Shown here one piece after another: positions 1-5,794 of a DNA stretch of 7,832 nucleotides. The translations under genes were made by a program, and so were the position numbers. Under the pieces are notes generated by a model. That model was given only the letters and a program-made list of their open reading frames with translations. It made no database searches and had not been told where the DNA came from. Positions within the stretch are counted from its first letter, which is position 1. Each line of letters begins with the position of its first letter. Where the stretch lies: the NCBI GenBank assembly GCA_021782675.1, contig JAJXUS010000021.1, forward strand, positions 1 through 7,832. The letters run 5' to 3'. This DNA is from Acidobacteriota bacterium (GTDB lineage Bacteria; Acidobacteriota; Terriglobia; Terriglobales; Acidobacteriaceae).

Positions 1-137
1 ACTCGGCAATTCAACTGGACGGATATAAGACGCTCAAAGAGGGCGACGAAGTCGAGTTCGACATTGTTGAAGGGCAGAAAGGCCCACAGGCGGACGCAGT
101 GGTCCGTTACCGGGACAGCGCTCACAGCGCGGCCTGA
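1..137 (+). CDS. Cold-shock protein, CspA family (3' end only)
   Basis: This is the C-terminal part of a gene whose start lies left of the window; the reading frame begins at position 3 and ends at TGA 135-137. The visible 44 residues contain [19 protein letters not shown] followed by [15 protein letters not shown]. This matches the second half of the CspA-type cold-shock domain: the loop after the RNP2 strand (usually HFSAI), then the KxLxEGxxVxF strand and the final GPQAxxV strand. Proteins of this family are small (about 65-70 residues), cytoplasmic, bind single-stranded RNA or DNA, and often act as RNA chaperones. The last residues ([10 protein letters not shown]) form a short tail beyond the usual end of the fold. 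The nucleic-acid-binding RNP motifs are outside the window, so their integrity cannot be judged. Several Csp paralogues are common per genome, so no specific gene symbol is given. Confidence 0.93.
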   Translation, partial: SAIQLDGYKTLKEGDEVEFDIVEGQKGPQADAVVRYRDSAHSAA

Positions 138-167
138 CAGCATGTAAGGCAGGGCGTTTGTCGCTCG

Positions 168-183
168 ACCGCCGCCCGGCGGT
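168..183. terminator. Small GC hairpin after the cold-shock gene
   Basis: A perfect 6-bp inverted repeat (ACCGCC / GGCGGT) with a 4-base loop lies about 30 bases after the cold-shock stop codon. It could end or stabilise the cold-shock transcript. No T-run follows it on either strand, so it is not a textbook intrinsic terminator. The rest of the 138-338 gap shows no other structure I can support. Confidence 0.25.
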
Positions 184-338
184 GTACGTGACGTGCGCCC
201 GCAGTACCAGGGCCTGTTGCAGCGTACATGCGGTGTGCCGGCGCCCGCTTTCTGGAGCCGCGACAGCCGGTACGCCGGACCTCTGTCGATTCGCATCCAC
301 TGGCGGCGATGCTTGATACTGCTGGCGGGGACTGCGAA

Positions 339-2081
339 ATGGACAACAGGACGATGGCTCGTCTGCTGGACGAGGCCGCCGATTTGATGGAAATCGACGG
401 GGCGGACAGTTTCCGTGTGCGCAGCTATCGCCGTGCCGCCGAGGCCATTGCGCAGACCACGGTAGATTTATGCACGGCGGCCGAAGATTCGGTGCGGTTG
501 CTCGCGATCCCCGGCATCGGCAAGAGCATGGCCGCCAACGTGCAGGCGATGGCGACTTCGGGCAGTTTTCCCTTGCGCGATGATCTGCTTGCCCGCTACG
601 GCGCCGGCGTTCTTGAGTTGCTGAAGCTGCCCGGCATGGGTCCGAAGACCGTCGCCCTCTTTCGCGACGCGGCGCAGATCACCACCATCGATCAGCTTGC
701 CGAGGCCATCGATGCCGGCCGCCTTGCCGGGTTGCCGCGCATGGGTGCCAAACAGCTGGAAAAACTGCGCAAGGGCATTGAGGATTATCGCCGTTCCGCC
801 GGCCGCATCCGCATTGACGTGGCCGATGACGAGGCGAAGGCTATTTCAGGCTATCTTCTGGCCTTCGACGGGATCGATCGCGTCACGCCGGCGGGTTCGC
901 TGCGACGGGGGCGCGATACCGTGGGCGACCTTGACCTGCTTGCCACGGGCGCCGCGTGCGCTCCCGGCTGCACCGCCGGCGCGGTAGAATACGTGGCCGC
1001 GTATCCCGGCATTCACGACATCATCGCCAAGGGCGAGAACAAGGTGAGCTTCCACGTGCACGGCGGGCTGCAGGTGGACGTGCGCCTGCTGCCGACTGCT
1101 TCGTATGGCGCGGCGCTGCAATACTTCACAGGCTCCAAGGCGCACAACGTGGCCCTGCGGCAGCGGGCTCTGAAGTTGGGCTACACCCTCAATGAATGGG
1201 CCCTGGCGCGGCTCGACGATGGGGCCGTAGTGGCTGCGGCCAGCGAAGAAGAGGTCTATGCCGCGTTGGGTATGGCACGGATTCCTCCCGAGATGCGCGA
1301 GAACCTGGGTGAAATTGAATTGGCCAGCCGCGGAGCTCTTCCCCGGCTCGTCCACGCGGAAGATCTGCGCGGTGATCTGCACATGCACACCACCGCCAGC
1401 GATGGTCGAAACACCATCCGCGAGATGGCCCAAGCGGCGCTGGCCTGCGGCCTGGGCTACATAGCCATCACCGATCACACCAAGGCCCTGGCCATGACGG
1501 GTGGCCTGGACGAGAAGCGTGCCCTGGAACACATTGCCCGGATTCGCGAGGTCGACAGCGAAATGGAAGGGCGGATCCGCATCTTTTCCGGCATCGAGGT
1601 GGATATTCTGGCCGACGGGGCACTCGACCTCGATGACGAAGTGTTGGCGCAGATGGAGGTGGTGATCGCCAGCGTCCACTCGCGCTTTGAGCAGCCGCAG
1701 GAGGAGATGACAACCCGTGTACTGCGCGCTCTCGAGAACCCTTATGTCCGCATTCTTGGTCATCCCACCGGCCGCCTGCTGTTGCGTCGCGAGCCCTTCG
1801 CTCTCGATATGGGCGCGGTACTGCGCCGCGCAGCCGAGCTAGGAGTTGCGATGGAGCACAATGCGGCGCCTGAGCGTTTGGACCTCTGCGATCGCGATCT
1901 GCGCATGGCAAAAGAGCTGGGCTGCAAGGTGGTCATCTCCACTGATGCCCACAAGACCAGCGTAGTGGGAAAGATGGAGTACGGCATACGCCAGCTCCGC
2001 CGCGCCTGGCTCACGCCGGACGATGTGCTGAACACCCGCAATGCCGAGGGCTTTCTGGCTGGTTTACGCGCGCGGCCGTAG
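339..2081 (+). CDS. polX: DNA polymerase/3'-5' exonuclease PolX (PHP domain)
   Basis: A 580-residue family X DNA polymerase fused to a PHP domain, close to the usual 570-580 residues of bacterial PolX. Such enzymes fill short gaps in base-excision repair, and the PHP domain supplies Mn-dependent 3'-5' exonuclease (and sometimes AP-endonuclease) activity. The N-terminal part has helix-hairpin-helix motifs at about residues 57-63 (IPGIGKS), 97-104 (LPGMGPKT) and 132-138 (LPRMGAK). The polymerase aspartates are D197 and D199 (TVGDLDLL) and D247 (LQVDVRLL); YFTGSKAHN follows. The PHP domain, from about residue 345, keeps the expected metal ligands: H348, H350, D355, H380, E420, H447, H475, D536 and H538. 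The frame is open upstream to position 228, but those 37 residues do not resemble PolX. ATG 339 is preferred because MDNRTMARLLDEAADLMEI aligns with the family N-terminus and GGGG lies 8 bases upstream. ATG 354 is a less likely alternative. Confidence 0.96.
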   Translation: MDNRTMARLLDEAADLMEIDGADSFRVRSYRRAAEAIAQTTVDLCTAAEDSVRLLAIPGIGKSMAANVQAMATSGSFPLRDDLLARYGAGVLELLKLPGMGPKTVALFRDAAQITTIDQLAEAIDAGRLAGLPRMGAKQLEKLRKGIEDYRRSAGRIRIDVADDEAKAISGYLLAFDGIDRVTPAGSLRRGRDTVGDLDLLATGAACAPGCTAGAVEYVAAYPGIHDIIAKGENKVSFHVHGGLQVDVRLLPTASYGAALQYFTGSKAHNVALRQRALKLGYTLNEWALARLDDGAVVAAASEEEVYAALGMARIPPEMRENLGEIELASRGALPRLVHAEDLRGDLHMHTTASDGRNTIREMAQAALACGLGYIAITDHTKALAMTGGLDEKRALEHIARIREVDSEMEGRIRIFSGIEVDILADGALDLDDEVLAQMEVVIASVHSRFEQPQEEMTTRVLRALENPYVRILGHPTGRLLLRREPFALDMGAVLRRAAELGVAMEHNAAPERLDLCDRDLRMAKELGCKVVISTDAHKTSVVGKMEYGIRQLRRAWLTPDDVLNTRNAEGFLAGLRARP

Positions 2082-2099
2082 CTACGCACAACTGAAACT

Positions 2100-2120
2100 G
2101 GCCGCATCCTCGCTGCGGCC
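2100..2120. terminator. Hairpin 19 bases after polX
   Basis: A perfect 7-bp inverted repeat (GGCCGCA / TGCGGCC) with a 7-base loop begins 19 bases after the polX stop. Its position suits a transcript end. The bases that follow (CGTTCGCTTG) are only mildly T-rich, so intrinsic termination is uncertain. The remaining gap up to 2245 contains no gene. Confidence 0.35.
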
Positions 2121-2245
2121 CGTTCGCTTGTAGACAACCTGGTGCGGATAGGGGACGGCGGCTGGCTGCGATCCACCCGGCCATGTTTATCTCCGTCGCC
2201 CACAGTGGCACTTGACGTAAGATAACCCCGACGAGGAAATGGCCC

Positions 2246-2857
2246 ATGAGCCTGCTTCATCAGGAAGAAAAAGACGACGCCGCGCGTGGCGAAGAACTGA
2301 CCAAGGGCACCAGCCACGTCGTGATTGCCGGAGTGGTTGCCGCGGTACTTGTGACCGCTGCTATCGTCATTTACGTGGTCGCCGGCCAGAAACCCCCGAT
2401 GGCAACCGGAGAAGTGCTTGCGGTGTGGGCGCATCCGCAGCACACGGAAACCTCAGGCATGGATGCCAGCGGCGCGTATATGCCCAAAGACGTTTTTGAC
2501 CAGGTAATGGTCTTCGCGCAGGTGCGTATCCACAACCAGAGCAAGCAACCCCTGTTCATGTGGAATATAGCCACCAACGCCACGCTGGAGGATGGGGTGC
2601 ACACCAGCTATGCGGCCAGTGCGTCGAATTTCGACCAGATATTCCTGGCCTACCCGAATCTGAGCGTGCCGCACGGCAAACCGCTGCCGCTTGACTCCGA
2701 AGTTCTTCCCGGCCAGACGGTGGAGGGCATGCTGGTGTCGGCGTTTCGCATCGACAAGCAGCAGTGGGATGCGCGGAAGGACTTGAACTTCACGTTCGCC
2801 TTCCGCTATCAGTCCAATCTGGTGCTTACGCCTAAAGTGACAGTTACTGAGCAGTAG
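2246..2857 (+). CDS. Single-pass membrane protein of unknown function
   Basis: I do not recognise a named family. The protein has 203 residues: a charged N-terminal segment (residues 1-23, with EEKDD and a second acidic patch), one clear transmembrane helix at about 25-46, and a soluble remainder of about 155 residues. There is no signal-peptidase or lipobox motif, so an N-in, C-out anchored topology is likely. The outer part alternates short hydrophobic strands with polar turns (for example QVMVFAQVRIHNQSKQPLF and LNFTFAFRYQSNLVL). It also has a PGQTVEGMLVSAFRI stretch, like the 'generous' Ig-like domains that describe a modified property of a protein or ligand; this fold is inference. The start is well supported: GAGGAA at 2233-2238 lies 7 bases before the ATG. 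The gene follows polX in the same direction after 164 bases and overlaps the convergent gene at its 3' end by 14 bases. No function can be assigned. Confidence 0.85.
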   Translation: MSLLHQEEKDDAARGEELTKGTSHVVIAGVVAAVLVTAAIVIYVVAGQKPPMATGEVLAVWAHPQHTETSGMDASGAYMPKDVFDQVMVFAQVRIHNQSKQPLFMWNIATNATLEDGVHTSYAASASNFDQIFLAYPNLSVPHGKPLPLDSEVLPGQTVEGMLVSAFRIDKQQWDARKDLNFTFAFRYQSNLVLTPKVTVTEQ

Positions 2858-3686
2858 CCTGCACGGGCGCCGGAGCGTTCTTCGGGGTGGAAAGATATCC
2901 GGTGATCTGGTTCTTGGAGTTGATAGAGTTCACAACCACTTCAAAGAGTCCAGGATCTTTGCCGCTGTAGAACTGCAACGGCTCATTCACGTTGCGGTCC
3001 TTCTTCTCATAACGCTTGTCGTCGGCAAAAATCAGGAGCGTGAAGCGGCTCTTCTTAGGATCGGCCTTGCGCAGCTCCATGCTGATTGTCCCCACGGGCT
3101 TTTTCCTGCCCCTGTCCAGAGTGAACTCATAGTAGTTGCGGTCGCCTTTGTGCTTCAGCACTTCCAGCTCATCGTGGTTGCGGGCGATCAAGCTGCTGTG
3201 ATCGCTGAGGTCGCCCTTAATGGACTGCAACTGGCTGACTGCGCTGGCCAGGTCGGTCTGTGTCTTAGTCAGGTTGGTTTTGACTCCGCCTACATCCGTT
3301 TTTACGTTGCTCAGGTCGCTGCTGACCGCACTCACCTGTTGAGCAGTCTGCTTCTGCGCATCGGCGAGTTGTTTTGCGCTCGCTTCCTGGACCTGCTCGC
3401 GGCGCAGGATTTCAGCGGCGCGCGCGTCAAGCTGCTTCTGGGTGAGGCCGAGGGATTTGCTGAGTTCGTCGGTCGTCACCCGCAGACGGGCGTCGGTCTC
3501 GCGCAACTGGGCAGCAAGATTGGCATTTTGCTGCTTGGCATCGGCGAGATCATTTTGGGTGGTGCCCAGACGGCTGCTGAGAGTTCCGCACCAGATCAGG
3601 CCGGCAACGGCGGCAAGCAGGGCAACGGCCAGCACTGCCAGCAGGGCTCCTGAATATGTCCTGGGTGTGTCGTCGAGTTCACTCAT
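2844..3686 (-). CDS. Membrane-anchored coiled-coil protein, function unknown
   Basis: A 280-residue protein with no family I can name. Residues 1-12 are polar, 13-34 form one hydrophobic transmembrane helix, and about 36-178 are a long, Gln/Ala/Asp/Lys-rich predicted coiled coil. Within it, residues 125-166 form six consecutive exact heptads with Leu or Val at the first position (L125, V132, L139, L146, L153, L160) and mostly V/T/A/I at the fourth. After this stalk, residues about 184-266 are a distinct domain rich in predicted beta strands (YYEFTLDRG, GTISMELRK, RFTLLIFAD, GLFEVVVNS). The tail is Pro/Ala-rich. The shape suggests an oligomeric stalk carrying a C-terminal binding or structural domain outside the cytoplasmic membrane; that is inference. 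A GAAAGG sequence ends 6 bases before the ATG. The stop codon overlaps the end of the convergent gene, and hemB lies upstream on the same strand after about 240 bases. Confidence 0.87.
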   Translation of the reverse strand: MSELDDTPRTYSGALLAVLAVALLAAVAGLIWCGTLSSRLGTTQNDLADAKQQNANLAAQLRETDARLRVTTDELSKSLGLTQKQLDARAAEILRREQVQEASAKQLADAQKQTAQQVSAVSSDLSNVKTDVGGVKTNLTKTQTDLASAVSQLQSIKGDLSDHSSLIARNHDELEVLKHKGDRNYYEFTLDRGRKKPVGTISMELRKADPKKSRFTLLIFADDKRYEKKDRNVNEPLQFYSGKDPGLFEVVVNSINSKNQITGYLSTPKNAPAPVQATAQ

Positions 3687-3928
3687 TCTTGGCCTTTCGT
3701 CAGTCCGGCTGCATTCGAGCGACTTCGCTCGAAGTGCTTCCGGAGCATTTCATCAGCGCATGCGTTGTGTGCAATCTGATGAGGTTCGGGACCTGGTTCC
3801 CAATCAAAGGACGCGGGTACCAGGGTTTGGTTATCGCCTCGGTGGCAGTGCTTGCAGCATACCAAGACGGCGCGGCCGAAGGCGCGGTTTTTATAGCGCC
3901 TCCATGATACGTCTTCCGCCTGCGAGGA
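3687..3928. other. Non-coding gap between hemB and the coiled-coil gene
   Basis: About 240 bases with no convincing gene. Besides the hairpin at 3714-3733, a 6-bp inverted repeat (AGGCGC 3880-3885 / GCGCCT 3896-3901, 10-base loop) lies just past the hemB stop. It could mark the 3' end of hemB but lacks a T-run on that strand. The loop contains TATAAA read on the minus strand, but no matching -35 box is visible, so I do not call a promoter. Confidence 0.5.
3714..3733 (-). promoter_or_regulatory. Leader hairpin before the coiled-coil gene
   Basis: A perfect 8-bp inverted repeat (TTCGAGCG / CGCTCGAA) with a 4-base loop lies 28-47 bases upstream of the ATG at 3686, just 5' of the likely ribosome-binding site (3693-3698). 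On the minus strand it is not followed by a T-run, so a terminator for hemB is unlikely. It could be a leader-stabilising stem or an operator; the role is not shown by the sequence. Confidence 0.4.
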
Positions 3929-4933
3929 TCACCGAGATGCCTGTTCCCGCAGCAGCCTGGCCGCCTCTTTGGCGAAATAGGTCACAATGAAATCGGCGCC
4001 GGCGCGACGCATGCTGACCAGGGATTCGAGGGTAGCGCGGTCCCGCTCCAGCCACCCCTTCTCAAAGGCCGCCTGCAGCATGGAGTACTCGCCGGAGACC
4101 TGGTAGGCACCCATGGGCAGAGCGAAACGGTCGCGAGCGGCGCGGATAACGTCCAGATAGGGCATTGCCGGCTTCATCAGGATCATGTCGGCGCCTTCAC
4201 CCATGTCGAGCTCAATTTCGCGCATGGCTTCGCGGAGATTGGCTCCATCCATCTGATAGCTGCGGCGATCGCCGAACTGGGGCGCGGAGTCGGCGGCTTC
4301 GCGGAAGGGTCCATAAAAGGCCGAGGCGAACTTGGAGGCGTAGCTGAGGATCGGAGTAATGCTGAAACCGTCGGCGTCAAGACCGCGGCGAATGGCGGCC
4401 ACGCGGCCGTCCATCATGTCGCTTGGAGCAATGATGTCGGCTCCGGCGCGGGCCTGACTCACCGCCGTGCGGGCCAGAAGTTCGAGGGTGGAGTCGTTGT
4501 CGATTTCAAAGCCAGAGCGGCCTTGAACCACGATTCCGCAGTGGCCGTGGCTGGTGTACTCGCAGAGGCAGACGTCGCCGATCAGTACCAGCTTGCTCGC
4601 CGAAGCCGAATCGCGCAAGGCGCGCAGGGCGCGCTGCACAATTCCGTCTTGTTCCCACGCTCCTGTACCTCGCTCATCCTTGGATTCCGGCAAGCCGAAG
4701 AGCAGCAGGCCACCGATTCCGAGCGCGGCCACCTCTTCGGCTTCCTTCACGGCTTCGTCCACGGAGAGGTTGAAGACGCCGGGCATCGAGCTGACTGGGT
4801 TACGCACGCCCTTGCCGGGGCAGATAAAGAGCGGGTAGATAAGATCGCCGGCGTCCAGAGTGGTTTCACGGACGAGCGCGCGCAGCGAGTCGCTGCGGCG
4901 CAGACGGCGCATGCGGATTTCTGGGAAGGCCAT
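3929..4933 (-). CDS. hemB: Porphobilinogen synthase (delta-aminolevulinic acid dehydratase)
   Basis: A 334-residue enzyme of normal family length that condenses two molecules of 5-aminolevulinate into porphobilinogen, the second common step of haem and other tetrapyrrole synthesis, in the cytoplasm. The Schiff-base lysine is K254 in [12 protein letters not shown], and the second active-site lysine is K201 in [15 protein letters not shown]. The zinc-site cysteines C122, C124 and C132 are present in [14 protein letters not shown], placing it in the zinc-dependent class rather than the aspartate-rich, magnesium-only class. The N-terminus ([18 protein letters not shown]) and the [11 protein letters not shown] segment near residue 276 are also typical. 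The start at 4933 gives the expected N-terminus; Met8 is possible but would trim a usual segment. No Shine-Dalgarno sequence is visible, and a -10-like hexamer lies only 6 bases upstream. No other haem genes are adjacent; a zinc-ribbon membrane protein gene lies 125 bases upstream on the same strand. Confidence 0.98.
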   Translation of the reverse strand: MAFPEIRMRRLRRSDSLRALVRETTLDAGDLIYPLFICPGKGVRNPVSSMPGVFNLSVDEAVKEAEEVAALGIGGLLLFGLPESKDERGTGAWEQDGIVQRALRALRDSASASKLVLIGDVCLCEYTSHGHCGIVVQGRSGFEIDNDSTLELLARTAVSQARAGADIIAPSDMMDGRVAAIRRGLDADGFSITPILSYASKFASAFYGPFREAADSAPQFGDRRSYQMDGANLREAMREIELDMGEGADMILMKPAMPYLDVIRAARDRFALPMGAYQVSGEYSMLQAAFEKGWLERDRATLESLVSMRRAGADFIVTYFAKEAARLLREQASR

Positions 4934-4939
4934 GCATTA

Positions 4940-4945
4940 ATTGTA
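4940..4945 (-). promoter_or_regulatory. Candidate -10 element of hemB
   Basis: Read on the minus strand this is TACAAT, a five-of-six match to the bacterial -10 consensus. Its end lies 6 bases from the hemB ATG, which would put transcription start at or next to the start codon. No good -35 box is found at 16-18 bases; the nearest candidate, TTGATA (plus positions 4968-4973), is 22 bases away. The call rests on the hexamer and its position only. Confidence 0.35.
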
Positions 4946-5058
4946 AGAGCAGCCGTCAGTTTTCAGCTATCAATCGCGCGAATGATACTCCGGCATAAGC
5001 CAAGGTATATATGCTGCCAGAGTGAGCGGCAGGGCCGTATGCGGGCCGGGTCTCCCCG

Positions 5059-5568
5059 TCATAGCTGTTCGTAGAGCATGGCATTGCGGAAGCCGAGCAG
5101 CACAATCAGCGTCCAAATGCCGAGCGCAGTGCCGAGCGGGAAGCGGAAGAGGCCGAGGATGGCCACAATGATGGCGAAGATGCGTCCCCAACGCGTGTGC
5201 TCCAGCAAGCCCCAGGCGGCTATGCCGGTGATCAGGACGCGGATGCCAACGAAGATCCAGGCGAAGTGCAGCATGGGAATCCAGGTTTGGGGCACCGGGG
5301 TGTCGAGCGAGCCGTGCATCCAGGGCAGAATGTGTCCGCCGCTCAGGAAGAAGGCCCGGGCGAAGGTGAGGCCGGCAAACCCGAGCATCAGCGACAGCCC
5401 GGCATAGACAAGCCAGACAATACCCAGGGCCCGAATCTTGCTGCGGTAGTTTTCCAGCGCGAAGGGGAGGCCGGGAACCGCAGGAACCGGAGGCGGGACG
5501 GGATGGCCGCATCGCGGGCACGTGGTGGGACTTGGCTGTATCTGCAATCCACAGTTGCTGCAAAACAT
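5059..5568 (-). CDS. Zinc-ribbon membrane protein, function unknown
   Basis: A 169-residue protein starting with a short zinc ribbon: C3 and C6 (MFCSNCG) paired with C17 and C20 (CPRCGHP), the CxxC-x10-CxxC pattern seen at the N-terminus of many bacterial membrane proteins of unknown role. A Pro-rich linker follows (residues 23-34). Hydrophobic helices then lie at about 46-68, 98-120 and 128-160; the last stretch is long enough for one long or two short helices. The ribbon should be cytoplasmic and may bind zinc and mediate protein contacts; this is family-style inference. The start is strongly supported by GGAGGAG about 5-6 bases before the ATG. The gene lies upstream of hemB on the same strand and is divergent from the kinase gene. 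No enzyme motif is visible, and I cannot assign a function. Confidence 0.88.
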   Translation of the reverse strand: MFCSNCGLQIQPSPTTCPRCGHPVPPPVPAVPGLPFALENYRSKIRALGIVWLVYAGLSLMLGFAGLTFARAFFLSGGHILPWMHGSLDTPVPQTWIPMLHFAWIFVGIRVLITGIAAWGLLEHTRWGRIFAIIVAILGLFRFPLGTALGIWTLIVLLGFRNAMLYEQL

Positions 5569-5601
5569 AGATTCTCCTCCACAGCGTCGTAGCCGCTCTC
5601 G

Positions 5602-5638
5602 CTTTTGCCAACATCGTACGACGACGCGGATGCAAAAG
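5602..5638. promoter_or_regulatory. Nested dyad in the divergent intergenic region
   Basis: The arms CTTTTGC (5602-5608) and GCAAAAG (5632-5638) form a perfect 7-bp inverted repeat with a 23-base spacer. Inside it lies the perfect 8-base palindrome TCGTACGA (5614-5621), whose centre is about 2.5 bases from that of the outer repeat. The dyad lies 34-70 bases upstream of the zinc-ribbon gene start, where a promoter or operator would be expected. No regulator is identifiable. Confidence 0.35.
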
Positions 5639-5794
5639 TTCCAGAAAGAGACAGCATAAAGCGACTAAAGGCTCGAACGAAACACCCTGAACACGGCAAC
5701 CAGCGTCCAGGAGCCTGGGACCAAAGAAGGAATGCGTGGCAAGAAAAGTAGTGAGGGGCGTCGAGGATGCGTGCTAGATTGAGAAGCACCGCAT

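Noticed and set aside
228..338. Upstream extension of polX to the ATG at 228
   Set aside because: The 37 extra residues do not match the PolX N-terminus, whereas the protein starting at 339 aligns from its first residues and has the expected length.
846..1763. Open frame of 305 codons on the minus strand inside polX
   Set aside because: It lies wholly antisense to a gene with intact catalytic motifs; the translation shows no recognisable domain, and long shadow frames are expected in GC-rich DNA.
1760..2443. Minus-strand frame of 227 codons across the polX 3' end and the following gap
   Set aside because: It overlaps two well-supported plus-strand genes, has no ribosome site I can see and is Ser/Arg-rich without motifs.
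4970..5635. Frame of 221 codons on the minus strand covering the zinc-ribbon gene
   Set aside because: It overlaps in another frame the 169-residue protein that has paired CxxC motifs, membrane helices and a strong ribosome site; its own translation is His/Arg/Leu-rich without a domain.
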